Assembly: GCA_947498815.1 (NCBI GenBank)
Contig: CANMLU010000006.1
Span: forward strand, 1 to 64,000
DNA: 64,000 nucleotides
Direction of reading: 5' to 3'
Source: an uncultured Aquimarina sp.
GTDB taxonomy: Bacteria > Bacteroidota > Bacteroidia > Flavobacteriales > Flavobacteriaceae
Part shown: positions 16,966 through 27,000 of the stretch, piece after piece
Numbering within the stretch: the stretch's first letter is position 1
Layout: each line of letters begins with the position of its first letter
Made by a program: the position numbers and the translations under genes
Notes under the pieces: generated by a model
What the model saw: the letters and a program-made list of their open reading frames with translations, nothing else
What the model was told of the DNA's origin: nothing
Database searches by the model: none

Positions 16966-17016
16966 CAAAATTAGGTATTATGTATTATTTATTTAACCCT
17001 GTTTTCAGTGAAAAAA
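16966..17016 (-). promoter_or_regulatory. Activator-type promoter (motif copy 5)
   Basis: Minus-strand TTTTTTCACTGAAAACAGGG lies at 17016-16997 and a perfect -7 element TAATTTTG ends at 16966, 33 bases after the CAG. The downstream gene is uncertain: either the 28-residue ORF or the DUF805 gene. Confidence 0.65.
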
Positions 17017-17121
17017 GTATGTTTGATATTTCTTGCAGCGATTCACTTAAAAGAGTAATTCGTACTTTCTTTTTTTATTTTTAACTTTAATTATTTTGAG
17101 TTCTATATAATTAAAGTCTTT

Positions 17122-17220
17122 CTAGTTTTTGGTAAATGTGTCATATCCATTGTTTAACCATTTAAAATTATCTGGCTTGACATTGGGTTTTTCTATCATG
17201 TAACTTTTAGTATAGAATTC
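17122..17220 (-). pseudogene. C-terminal relic of an unidentified protein
   Basis: A protein-like open frame with no proper start encodes EKPNVKPDNFKWLNNGYDTF and ends at TAG 17122-17124. The stop codon immediately before it and its size make it a relic. The rest of the gap 17017-17451 has no gene that I can support. Confidence 0.3.
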
Positions 17221-17451
17221 TTAACCATAAACTATTCATCTTGATATGTGGATTGGCAATAAATTCCCCGAAGTATTAAAGTGAAGATGTATCCATATTT
17301 GTTCTACTAATGAAAATTGCGGGCTTCCCCGTTTTTGTAATAGTAAACAATTGCATTGTTAACTAAACTTTTGTTTGAAGTTAAAGTTGACCAGAATTTT
17401 TTATCTAAAATTTAGTTAAGGACCAGAAAGTACTAGTAGAAGAGTTGCTTT

Positions 17452-17925
17452 TTAATGCATACATCCCATATAGACTGAAGCATCCATAATAAATGCTTTG
17501 TCAGAATATTTCTTTACTTCTTTTAATTTTTTCATTGCCTTTGCTTTATTTCTAGTTACAATTGCAACCAACGCTATAGTTTTTTTTGAAGGTATATTTT
17601 TGTTGGTATAATAACTCAAATACTCCAGACTTAAAGTCTCGGAGGGATAACGTCGTGGATAATAATTACCCGCATAAATTTCGTCTCCGTGATTTTCAGG
17701 CAAACAAATAAGGTTTTTAGCCTTATTAAACTCTCTTCCCATTGTGTCAATTTCTGTTTTAAGTCGCTTACTCAAAGTAAACATTTTTTGCCTTATTTCT
17801 ACATAATTTCGTGAAGTGTCTGATACAACAATAAAATAGCTCATATATTGTTCCTCAGAAATTTCTTGAGCATTGATATTTATACCAAAAATAAAAATTG
17901 AAAATATGGTTACTACTTTTTTCAT
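17452..17925 (-). CDS. Secreted protein of unknown function, 157 aa
   Basis: MKKVVTIFSIFIFGININAQ is a clear signal peptide. The C-terminal part (KTIALVAIVTRNKAKAMKKL... ending in DASVYMGCMH) has the alternating strand-helix look of a SPOR-like repeat and the terminal YMGCMH is distinctive, but I would not name a domain. It is a lone gene with relics on both sides. Function unknown. Confidence 0.7.
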   Translation of the reverse strand: MKKVVTIFSIFIFGININAQEISEEQYMSYFIVVSDTSRNYVEIRQKMFTLSKRLKTEIDTMGREFNKAKNLICLPENHGDEIYAGNYYPRRYPSETLSLEYLSYYTNKNIPSKKTIALVAIVTRNKAKAMKKLKEVKKYSDKAFIMDASVYMGCMH

Positions 17926-18051
17926 TTTAGAATCTTATTGATTACATTTTTACATAAATTCCCATTTGTTTCGGAGATACCTTCCATCAAACTTTTGATA
18001 AACCAATTTGTTTTTTAATTAATTAGTCAAGGCCCATTACTTGGTGCGAAG

Positions 18052-18213
18052 TCAAAAAAGGTTAAAATATAGTAAAAGGCATATTAACTCTTTTATCTCG
18101 TATTGAAATTCTTTAATGTTTTTTAGTTGGCTACAAAATACTTCTTTCATCTTTTCATTACCTCTTACCCCGCCATGAACCTCAAAAAAGGTTTCACAAT
18201 TAACAAAAATTAG
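18052..18213 (-). pseudogene. Unidentified gene relic
   Basis: The open frame without a start codon reads IFVNCETFFEVHGGVRGNEK and MKEVFCSQLKNIKEFQYEI, ending in TGA 18052-18054. It resembles coding sequence but no family can be assigned. The rest of the gap 17926-18262 shows nothing. Confidence 0.3.
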
Positions 18214-18262
18214 TTATTACTTGCTACAATCAAAAAAGTTCAAACCATTTCATTATGCATTC

Positions 18263-18853
18263 TTAGTCAGCATATTGGATTAAGGATGTTTTAAACTTTA
18301 AATAATCTTCTTTATATTTATTATAACTTTTTAAGTTCTTATATTTAATTCCGAAAACAAGATGTGTGGTGGCAGTTTTTATTGAAACTACCGATCGAGT
18401 GTATTTACCAGAAACCTCTTTGAAAGTAATATATGAAGTAGTATATTCACTAGCATTTTCCTCATCAAAATCTCCCTGATTTGATTCTTCTTCTTTAGAA
18501 ATTATCTCTTCTCTGTTAGTAGCCTTTAAGTATGCATGTGGATTTCCTCCCCATTGAGGTGAATAAACAAAGAATTCTACTTCCTCATTTTCTGAAGAGA
18601 AGCTTGCTTCATCAGTTTCAACATAAATATAATTGTTGATAAAAATCACAGGCTCAATTGGTTGCGCCTTAAACATTTTAGGATAGCTAATAGAAAACCA
18701 ATTACCATTATATATTGTATCACTTTTAACACTACTGATTTTTTCGTCAGATTTTCCTAAACCAATTGTTGATTTACTATATCCTTTTATTTCTTGCTTA
18801 TTTGCACAAGACAAAAAGGCTAAAAATAAGGCACACAAAACAGAATTTTTCAT
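18263..18853 (-). CDS. Lipoprotein of unknown function, 196 aa
   Basis: The signal ends in the lipobox FLSC at about residue 16. The mature part starts with a linker, then a strand-rich domain containing GNWFSISYPKMFKAQP, a PQWGG loop, an acidic stretch (EEESNQGDFDEEN), a YTRSVVSI strand and a C-terminal helix (SYNKYKEDYLKFK). This pattern resembles small periplasmic lipoproteins that measure up to PsbP/Mog1-like folds, which I offer only as a guess. No operon partner. Confidence 0.7.
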   Translation of the reverse strand: MKNSVLCALFLAFLSCANKQEIKGYSKSTIGLGKSDEKISSVKSDTIYNGNWFSISYPKMFKAQPIEPVIFINNYIYVETDEASFSSENEEVEFFVYSPQWGGNPHAYLKATNREEIISKEEESNQGDFDEENASEYTTSYITFKEVSGKYTRSVVSIKTATTHLVFGIKYKNLKSYNKYKEDYLKFKTSLIQYAD

Positions 18854-18999
18854 AACCGTTTTTTATTTTATTTTTTAGGATTAAACTTGAAATTTTTACT
18901 CATTTGTCTATTGTAAACGTTTTGTATAATAAGCCCCGTTTTCGAACAGACAACTATGACTTGTTATACATAGTTTTTATTTTTTTCTTACTAACCAAC

Positions 19000-20787
19000 C
19001 TAATCTGCATAAGTCAATTCATTCCAAAGTTCTAATCCCGGACCAACAGGTTCTTTCTTTATAAGATCCTCTATTAATGCTTTGCTTTCTTTATCACTCA
19101 CATACTCTTTCAATATCTTTTTTACAGTTCTTGAATCCGGATCATACCGACCAAAGTAGTTACCATAAAATGTAGGCTTTTGATTGGTCTGATCTAGATC
19201 CATACCAATTAATAAGTTTTTAGAAAAATTAGTTTTTAGTGTTTCGTCTTTCTTTAAATTAATAACAACTTTCGTCATGATTATTGATACCATCAAATAC
19301 GCAATATCATTAACCGTTTGATCATCCTCATCAAAAGGTAAGTCATCCATATAACAGTCAATCGCTACTTCACTCTCATCTGCCCCATTAATCCAATCGT
19401 CTGTATTGCGCAAAGAGAGTCCTTCCTTTTCTTTATAATCACACCAGCATGAAAAATGATCCTGGCCATAAGAGAGTACTACTCCATGAATCTTTTTTTC
19501 TTTACTTTCTATAAAACCTTTACAGCTATCAGTAAGTTTGTATATTAACAACTCCATCCATCCCATTTTGGAAGTATCTACTTTATTGGGTTCTAACATC
19601 CCTAATTTCTCTAATAGCATAGTACCGATTGCTGCATATGCATGGGCATCTAACTTTGAAAGCCTTTTGGCCCACTTTACTATTGAACTACTCTTTGCCA
19701 AATTTGGTTTAAAATCATTATGATTTAATATCCAATTTGTTATTCTGGTATACACTTCAAGATCAGTTGTTTCATCTTCATTGTCTTCTAAATAATAGTT
19801 ACGGTCTGGAGGTAATATATCGCTGTCGTGAGACATCCATTGCTCCAAAATTGGCTTTATACGTATATCAGTATATTTTTCGACCTCTTCGATTCTGATA
19901 TCATACTTATTAATCAACACAAGTTGTTTTGTTTCTTTACTAAAATCCTTGAAACCTTTATACTCCCATAGCTCATAGGCTAAACTAGCGACCACACCAC
20001 ATTTCTTGTTTTTTAAAATCTTTACAAAATCTTTCTCAATACAACTTTCTCCTAATGCAATATCTAAATAAGAAACATCTCTGTACGAACCCCTACCTAT
20101 AGATTTTTCTTCAAATATTTGTAGTACCCTTTCAACTTTATCCTTGGCGTATGTTTTGGTTTGTGGTTCTACATAAAAAAAACCAAAACCATCCCAACCT
20201 TCTGCCTTATTTACTCCCAGCCCTGTAATATTTGCCAACTTCATTTCTTGTAGTACATCATCTGTAATAAAATAGGTATAATCATCTGCAGTGGATAGAA
20301 AAAGCTTTGCCTCTGAGTCAACTTCAGAAATATCAAGACATAATTTTTTTATATTCTCTATGCTTCCATCAACATAAAATCTCGAATATTCAGATTTTTC
20401 CATATCGATAATAGGTTGCCTATTAAGTATATTAACAACACTGTAATCCTGCCCGATAATAGTTCCTTCTTGATTTAAAATCTGCGCAGGAATATATTCT
20501 ACACCTATTACATTAGCATTCTCGAATATTTTCTTTACACGATTTGATATGATCATGAGACTATCTGTATTATCTACAAAATCATATAGTCTATTCCACT
20601 CTGGAGGATCCTCTGTACTAAACTGTAGTTTTAAGGGGGTTGTAATACTAGACATAAGGGTTTCTCCTTTGTTTATATCTCTTGTATCAAGCACTCCCCC
20701 GAGAACAGAGTATTCTGCCTCTATAACTCCAGAATTATAACCTACTCCACCAGGTTTTATAACATTATAATTTTCTATAGTATTCAT
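19000..20787 (-). CDS. Large protein with N-terminal Imm11-type (DUF1629) domain, 595 aa
   Basis: No signal peptide, so probably cytoplasmic. The first 210 residues fit the Imm11/DUF1629 immunity family: PPEWNRLYDFVDNTDSLMII, then GVEYIPAQILNQEGTIIG, YSVVNILNRQPIIDMEKSEY, and the closing ITGLGVNKAEGWDGFGF. Members of that family are immunity partners of polymorphic toxins. Residues 215-595 form an extra, unrecognised region with two acidic loops, suggesting a fused second immunity or scaffold domain. No toxin gene is adjacent, so it would be an orphan immunity protein or have a different job. It is driven by motif copy 6 through an unusually long leader of about 200 bases. Confidence 0.65.
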   Translation of the reverse strand: MNTIENYNVIKPGGVGYNSGVIEAEYSVLGGVLDTRDINKGETLMSSITTPLKLQFSTEDPPEWNRLYDFVDNTDSLMIISNRVKKIFENANVIGVEYIPAQILNQEGTIIGQDYSVVNILNRQPIIDMEKSEYSRFYVDGSIENIKKLCLDISEVDSEAKLFLSTADDYTYFITDDVLQEMKLANITGLGVNKAEGWDGFGFFYVEPQTKTYAKDKVERVLQIFEEKSIGRGSYRDVSYLDIALGESCIEKDFVKILKNKKCGVVASLAYELWEYKGFKDFSKETKQLVLINKYDIRIEEVEKYTDIRIKPILEQWMSHDSDILPPDRNYYLEDNEDETTDLEVYTRITNWILNHNDFKPNLAKSSSIVKWAKRLSKLDAHAYAAIGTMLLEKLGMLEPNKVDTSKMGWMELLIYKLTDSCKGFIESKEKKIHGVVLSYGQDHFSCWCDYKEKEGLSLRNTDDWINGADESEVAIDCYMDDLPFDEDDQTVNDIAYLMVSIIMTKVVINLKKDETLKTNFSKNLLIGMDLDQTNQKPTFYGNYFGRYDPDSRTVKKILKEYVSDKESKALIEDLIKKEPVGPGLELWNELTYAD

Positions 20788-20993
20788 TTTTTTTAGTTTT
20801 TTATTTTGCTGAACTTTTTGAGTTCAATCTTGATCAAATCACATTAAGTCCTTGTTGAAATAATTATTTGCTTTCTACCACCCAATTTTAATCAAATTAA
20901 AAATTAACGAGATCAAGAAGTCATTGGTAGTACTAATGTTATTATCTATCTTTATTTTAGGCTACGTATTGTTAATTTTTTTAACATACCCTA

Positions 20994-21042
20994 CAAAAAT
21001 ACTATTAACATTTTATTTCTACTTCCCTGTTTTCAGTGAAAA
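20994..21042 (-). promoter_or_regulatory. Activator-type promoter of the Imm11 gene (motif copy 6)
   Basis: Minus-strand TTTTCACTGAAAACAGGG at 21042-21025 and a perfect -7 element TATTTTTG ending at 20994, 33 bases after the CAG. Predicted start near 20988, leaving about 200 bases of leader before the ATG at 20787. I found no convincing gene inside the leader. Confidence 0.7.
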
Positions 21043-21206
21043 TTATTTTAGAAATATCAAAGAACCTGAATAGACATCTTAATAATCTTTGTTTTTTATT
21101 TTTTAAGATGAGAAACAACCATTTTAGGTGCGTAATTCGGTGCGTATATTTGATTAAATGCAATTAATAAATTGATTATCTGCTACTTAAAACCAATTAG
21201 ATAGTT

Positions 21207-21222
21207 CCTCTTTCTCCGCAAA
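21207..21222 (+). repeat. tRNA-3'-end-like direct repeat, copy 1
   Basis: CCTCTTTCTCCGCAAA is repeated exactly at 21334-21349. The CTCTTTCTCCGC core resembles the acceptor-stem 3' strand of a tRNA. No complete tRNA can be folded around it here. Confidence 0.5.
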
Positions 21223-21245
21223 CAAGCGCAAGGCTTGAAAAACAG

Positions 21246-21274
21246 AAAACCACCAAGTTTACTTGAGTGGTTTT
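21246..21274 (+). terminator. Hairpin with T-rich tail
   Basis: AAAACCAC pairs with GTGGTTTT, extended by CAAGT with ACTTG around a single bulged A, followed by TGTTTTTT. A rho-independent terminator without an obvious gene before it; in flavobacteria such hairpins commonly follow tRNA genes, which fits the tRNA-like repeat just upstream. Confidence 0.55.
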
Positions 21275-21333
21275 TGTTTTTTAAAGACTTAGGCATTTGC
21301 AAAATGCCGAAAGAGGGAGGTTGGAACAAAATC

Positions 21334-21349
21334 CCTCTTTCTCCGCAAA
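21334..21349 (+). repeat. tRNA-3'-end-like direct repeat, copy 2
   Basis: Exact second copy of 21207-21222. The preceding GGTTGGAACAAAATCCCTC resembles a damaged T-arm (GGTTCGAATCC with an insertion), strengthening the tRNA resemblance. With copy 1 it may be an attachment-site scar. Confidence 0.5.
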
Positions 21350-21381
21350 AAGCCTTGTAATCAAATGATTACAAGGCTTTT
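21348..21381. terminator. Strong bidirectional terminator after the efflux operon
   Basis: AAAAGCCTTGTAATCA and TGATTACAAGGCTTTT form a perfect 16-base stem with a 2-base loop and U-rich tails on both strands. On the minus strand it lies 31 bases downstream of the adaptor gene stop at 21413. Confidence 0.85.
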
Positions 21382-21412
21382 ATTTTTTAGTTAATGATAC
21401 TGAACTTTACAC

Positions 21413-22678
21413 TTAATGATTATGACTTGAATGGTCCTTTGATTTCGTTTCTCCAGATTGATTCATCATTGATTTTTTACCTTGTAACTGTGCAGATGCA
21501 TCTACTGTAAAAGTACCATTGGTAACTATTTCATCTCCGTTTTTAAGTCCAGCAACCACTTCATAGTGTTCTCCTAATTGTTTTCCTAATGTAATTTCTT
21601 GCATTTCAAAAACAGGTTCATTAGGTTTTGTTTTTAAATACACTACAGAACGCTCTCCTGTCCATAAAACAGCAGATGCTGGAATTAATAGGTTTTGTTC
21701 TGATTTTGAAATTGTGTTCTCAATATTTCCTTCTACAAACATTCCTGTTTTAAACTCTCCATTTACATTGTTTAAAACTACTCGAAGTTTTACCGTTCGT
21801 GTTGAAGAATTCATTATTGGGTCTATAAAATCCACTTTCTTTCTAAATTTCTTATTGGGATAGACATTGGTAGTTACGGTAATATTTTGCCCTTTTTTGA
21901 ATACATTTATTTGATCTTCATAGACATCAAATAATGCCCAAACTGAATTTAGGTTGGTTATTTTTAATAATACCTGGCCTTGTTTTACGTAGTCGCCCTG
22001 TTCTACTAATTTTTCAGATACTGTACCCGAAACCGTAGCATAAATAGGAAAATTCTGCTTTACTTCCCCAGTAGCTTCGATTTGGTCAATTTGGCTATCC
22101 GAAATCTTCCATAACTTCAATTTATTACGAACCGCTTTATATAATGCTGGTTGTGATTCTTTTAATGAAGAAGCAGTTATTAACTCCTGCTGTGCCGAAA
22201 ACAATTCGGGCGAATAGACCATTGCCAATAATTGGCCTTTACGTACTTCTTCTCCCACCGAACTTACATTTAATCGTTCAATTCTTCCGGAAAAATAGCT
22301 TGCTTGTACAACATTGGCATTCTCATTTTCCTTAATCGTACCCGACAATTTAATTGTATTACCTTCATTAACACTATTACCCACAACAGACGTTTGGATA
22401 TTAGCTAGAGCCATAGCGTTTTTTGTTAACTTAAACTCATTGGCGTTAAGTCCATCTCCACTTGCTTCGGCAGGAATTAAGTCCATACCGCAAATAGCGC
22501 AATCACCTGGTTCTGGCTGCCTAATCTGTGGATGCATAGAACACGTCCATGTTTGATTGGTTTCTGTTACTGCATCGTGATTATGCTCTGTTCTTACATC
22601 CGGCGAATTACCAAAAATCAACCAACCCAAAAGTAACCCAATAGCTAAAATTCCGGAGTAAACTATATATTTTTTCAT
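21413..22678 (-). CDS. cusB: CusB-like RND periplasmic adaptor with heavy-metal-binding domain
   Basis: Membrane-fusion subunit linking the inner-membrane pump to the outer membrane channel. One N-terminal membrane anchor (about residues 5-22) is followed by a metal-binding domain with CSMHPQIRQPEPGDC and CGMDLIPAE (about residues 50-73), typical of Cu(I)/Ag(I)-type adaptors in Bacteroidota. Then come the hairpin and lipoyl-like parts (NVVQASYFSGRIERLNV, GTVSEKLVEQGDYVKQGQVL) and the beta-barrel. The C-terminus is His-rich (SKDHSSHNH). Last gene of a minus-strand operon, 84 bases after the TolC-like gene and before a strong terminator. Metal specificity (Cu/Ag most likely) is inference. Confidence 0.9.
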   Translation of the reverse strand: MKKYIVYSGILAIGLLLGWLIFGNSPDVRTEHNHDAVTETNQTWTCSMHPQIRQPEPGDCAICGMDLIPAEASGDGLNANEFKLTKNAMALANIQTSVVGNSVNEGNTIKLSGTIKENENANVVQASYFSGRIERLNVSSVGEEVRKGQLLAMVYSPELFSAQQELITASSLKESQPALYKAVRNKLKLWKISDSQIDQIEATGEVKQNFPIYATVSGTVSEKLVEQGDYVKQGQVLLKITNLNSVWALFDVYEDQINVFKKGQNITVTTNVYPNKKFRKKVDFIDPIMNSSTRTVKLRVVLNNVNGEFKTGMFVEGNIENTISKSEQNLLIPASAVLWTGERSVVYLKTKPNEPVFEMQEITLGKQLGEHYEVVAGLKNGDEIVTNGTFTVDASAQLQGKKSMMNQSGETKSKDHSSHNH

Positions 22679-22762
22679 TTCTATGTATTTTTTCTTCTTA
22701 ATAATTTTCTAATTGCTGATTATGAAGTGTTCCGGTTATCCAAATAAGCATGGTCATTACAA

Positions 22763-24001
22763 TCATAATCGCGTTAAATAACTAATAATTGTAGTTTGAA
22801 CATAATAGATTTTCACAGATTCGATTTGATTCATTTGAAACTTTAATTGTAACTCTTGAATATCCAACATATCATCAAAATCAATAGTTCCTGTTTCATA
22901 ACTTTTAATCAGAATTTCTTCTGCATCTTTTGCTTGCTTTAAATTTTTTGTTTGTGTTGTATAACTTATTCTTGCTGAAATACGTTCGTAAGTAGCCTTA
23001 TCTAATAGTGTTTCTAATCTGTTCAAACGTTCTTGTTTTTTAGATAGGATTTCTTGCTGCTGCAGTTCATTTTGTCTGGCAATCGATTTGTGCTTTTTAT
23101 TGAAGATTGGAATAGACACTGAAACCATTGGCATTATAATATCTTTTCCGTTATCACTAAAGTTTAAATCCGGGCGTTCGGTGACATTGACATAGTCTAG
23201 TCCAAAACCAATCATTGGACTGCTTTCTTTTTGATTTAATAGTTCAGATTGTTCAATAGACTGATAGAGTTTTTCGTATTTCAATAATTCTGGATGTAAG
23301 TCCAAATTTTGGGTATTGATTTCAAAATCTTCCGAAGGAATCATCAATTCATCAACAACATTGACAGCTATTTCGTTTTCTCTATGTAAAAGATTATTGA
23401 ATTTGGTTTGTTCTGCTAAAAATTGTTGTTGCAACATCTCATTTAATTGTTGTAATTCGTTTTGGCGCATTTGCAGTCTCAACACATCTACCGCAGATGC
23501 TTTACCAACTTCAACTGATGTTAAAGCTAGTGATTCATACATGTTTAGCAATTTGATGTTTTCGGCCAGCACCTTTTGTTTTGTTTTGTTAGCATAAAGA
23601 CTGTAATAGGATTTTGATACAGAAGCAATTAGCTTTCTTTTGGCAATAACAATATCTTCGTATTTCGCATCGGCTAATGAGCTCACATAGTTTTCACGAG
23701 ATGTAATAGTTCCAAACCAGGGCAACATTTGTTTAACCGATACTTTAAAGCGCTGAGTACCTGTTCGTGTTTCTGGTTCACTTATAAAATACCCTACACC
23801 AAACTCAGTATTAGGTATTGTATTAACCTCGTTTACTTTCTCTGAAACTCTTTTATATTGTAACTCGAACTTTCGGATTTCAGGATTATTCGCTAATGCT
23901 TCATCAACAAAGGTTTGTAATTGTTGTGCATTAGCAATAAGACTCAAGAAACAAGAGCCAAGAACCACAACTAATTTTATATTTAGTATTCTACTTTTCA
24001 T
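22763..24001 (-). CDS. cusC: TolC-family outer membrane factor of the metal efflux system
   Basis: Outer membrane channel protein of about 412 residues with signal peptide (SLIANAQ) and long Gln/Leu/Glu-rich helices containing the internal duplication expected of TolC proteins (ALANNPEIRKFELQYKR near the N-terminus; HPELLKYEKLYQSIEQSE in the second half). The start ATG overlaps the pump stop codon as ATGA, so translation is coupled. It completes the three-part efflux pump. Confidence 0.85.
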   Translation of the reverse strand: MKSRILNIKLVVVLGSCFLSLIANAQQLQTFVDEALANNPEIRKFELQYKRVSEKVNEVNTIPNTEFGVGYFISEPETRTGTQRFKVSVKQMLPWFGTITSRENYVSSLADAKYEDIVIAKRKLIASVSKSYYSLYANKTKQKVLAENIKLLNMYESLALTSVEVGKASAVDVLRLQMRQNELQQLNEMLQQQFLAEQTKFNNLLHRENEIAVNVVDELMIPSEDFEINTQNLDLHPELLKYEKLYQSIEQSELLNQKESSPMIGFGLDYVNVTERPDLNFSDNGKDIIMPMVSVSIPIFNKKHKSIARQNELQQQEILSKKQERLNRLETLLDKATYERISARISYTTQTKNLKQAKDAEEILIKSYETGTIDFDDMLDIQELQLKFQMNQIESVKIYYVQTTIISYLTRL

Positions 24002-27000
24002 TTTGATGCTCTTTTAAGTTGAACTTCTGCTTTCCAGCTATATAATACTGGTACGACAAACAAAGTAATTAAGGCTATAAACATTCCGCCAAAACTTGGA
24101 ATAGCCATAGGAATCATTATATCACTACCACGGCCTGTTGATGTTAATACGGGCAACAATGCCAATATTGTAGTTGCAGTAGTCATTAAACATGGTCTAA
24201 TTCGTTTTTCGCCAGCTTCTATTATTGATGCTCTAACTTCATTTTTGTTTACCGGTGTATTTTTGTCAAAAGTCTGAGTTAAATAGGTCGCCATAACAAC
24301 ACCATCGTCTGTCGCAATACCGAAAAGTGCAATAAACCCGACCCAAACGGCAACACTCAAATTAATTGGATGCATTTGGAATAAATCCCTTAGGTTTTCA
24401 CCAAAGAAACTAACGTTCAAAAACCACTCTTGACCATACAGCCATATCATTATAAAACCACCTGCAAAGGCCACAGCGATACCAGTAAACACCATTAATG
24501 AAGTGGCTACCGAACGGAATTGGAAATACAGTATTAAAAAAATAATGGCTAATGCTAATGGAACGACTACTGATAAGGTTTTTTCTGCTCGTAATTGGTT
24601 TTCATAGCTTCCTGTAAATTGATAATTGATACCCTTTGGAACCACTAATTCACCACTATCAATTTTTTCTTTAATGAGTGCTTGTGCATTTTCAACTACA
24701 TTGACCTCTGCAAAACCATCAATTTTATCAAATAGCACATAGCCTACCAAAAAAGTATCTTCACTTTTAATAACTTGTGCACCTTGTGCGTACTTTATGC
24801 TGGCTAATTCACCTAATGGAATAGAACTGCCTTTTGCAACTGGCACATAAATTTGTTTTAAATCGGTTGGGTTTGCTCGCAATTCTCTTGGATAGCGAAC
24901 ACGAACACCATAACGCTCTCTACCTTCAACGGTTTGGGTTAATACCATTCCACCAACTGCTACTTTTAATACATCTTGCACATCTTGTATTGAAATGCCA
25001 TAGCGCGCAATTTTCTCTCTATCAATATCAATTAACAGATAAGGTTTCCCTACAATTCGGTCTGCAAAAACTGCTTCATCTTTTACACCTTCAGCTTGTT
25101 TGAGTATATGCTCTAACTGGACACCAAATGCTTCTATTTGCTTTAAATCTTGACCTTTTACCTTGATTCCCATTGGTGCACGCATTCCTGTTTGAAGCAT
25201 TACCAATCGTGTTTCAATAGGTTGCAATTTTGGTGCAGAGGTAACACCTGGTAATTTTGTTACTCGAACAATTTCGTCCCATATATCATCCGCAGATTTT
25301 ATTTGTGGTCGCCAATTGCGATAAAACACACCATCATTATCCTCGATAAGGTCTTTTGCCGAAATTTCGGGCATTGTAATTGCTTCATTCGAATTATTGG
25401 GATTATGTATTGTCGTTTTGTTTTTAAGTTCAAATAGACCATCATTATTAACTTTATAGCGTTGTCGTTCTCCATGATCATTCAGCATATATTCTGGTTT
25501 ATATTGAATTAAGTTTTCATACATTGATAAAGGTGCAGGATCTAAAGCGGATTCTGTTCTACCTGCTTTTCCAACAACCGTTTTGATCTCTGGAATACTG
25601 GCTACTGCCATATCCAATTGTTGCAAAACTCGTTTGTTTTCTTCTACTCCTGAATGTGGTAATGATGTTGGCATTAATAGAAAAGAACCCTCATTTAAAG
25701 AAGGCATAAACTCTTTTCCTGTGTTCTTCATTATTAAGAATCCACAAATAACTATAGTAGTAGGAATCGATAAGAATAATAGTTTATTTGCCAATGCCCA
25801 ATTTAGAATGTTCGTGTAATACTTTCTGAACACGATGAAGATACCTAATAGACTAAAACAGATAAAACCAACGAAAATGAGATTCCAAAAAATACTTTTA
25901 TCAATACCTAACGGTCTCCAATATTCGGCCAATAGAAATACGATTGCTATCCCCGAAATTGTAATATTGATATAGTTTGCTTGTTGTTCAGTTATTCTAT
26001 TTTGTATTTTTAGAACCGCTGTAACTCCAAAACCTATTAAGATAAGTCCAAGCCAATAGCCCAATATGATTGCCGAAATTCCTGATACTATTAAGAGTGA
26101 ACTTACTATGTAATTAAAATTTTGCTTAAGGTTTTTCTTCTTAAATAGAAAAGCAGCAAATGGTGGAATTAAGAATAGCGCGACAATTATAGAAGCTGTA
26201 AGTGCAAATGTTTTTGTAAATGCCAATGGTCTAAATAATTTACCTTCTGCTCCTATCATTGTAAAAACAGGAATAAAGCTAATAATAGTCGTCATTACTG
26301 CGGTTACAATTGCGCCAGATACTTCTGTGGTAGCGTTATAAACTACATTGTTTATTGGTAGTTTATTTTCATTCTCGTCTAAGTGTCTGATGATGTTTTC
26401 TGAAAGTATCACACCAACATCTACCATCGTTCCTATGGCAATAGCAATTCCTGAAAGGGCAACAATATTTGCATCAACACCAAAAAGTTTCATCGCTATA
26501 AAAACCATCAAAACTGCTACAGGAAGTAAACCAGAAATTAAAACAGAGGCTCGCAGATTAAATACCATCACGATAATCACCAAAATGGTAATTAATATTT
26601 CTAAAGTCAATGCTTCGTTTAATGTACCTAATGTTTCCTGAATGAGTTCTGACCTGTCATAAAAGGGTACCATGGTAAGTTGTGAGGTTCTACCATCATT
26701 CAATACTTTGGAGGGTAAACCTGAACTTAATTCATTAATTTTTTCTTTTACATTGTTGATGACTTCTAAAGGGTTTGCTCCGTATCTCGCCACAACCACT
26801 CCTCCAACAACTTCTGCGCCTTCTTTGTCTAATAATCCTCTTCGGGTTGCCGGACCTAATGATACTTTACCAATATCCTTTATCTTGATAGAAGTAAAAT
26901 CTTCGGAAGCTACAACCGCATTTTCGATGTCCGAAATAGATTTTACATAACCCAAACCACGCACTAAATATTCTGCCCGATTGATTTCAAGTGTTTGTGC

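Noticed and set aside
20953-20987. 11-codon ORF (MLKKLTIRSLK) in the leader of the Imm11 gene
   Set aside because: Its ATG coincides with the predicted transcription start, leaving no room for a ribosome site, and it is too short to judge.
21180-21350. A complete tRNA gene at the CTCTTTCTCCGC repeats
   Set aside because: Only 3'-end-like pieces are present; no D-arm, anticodon arm or matching 5' acceptor strand could be found.
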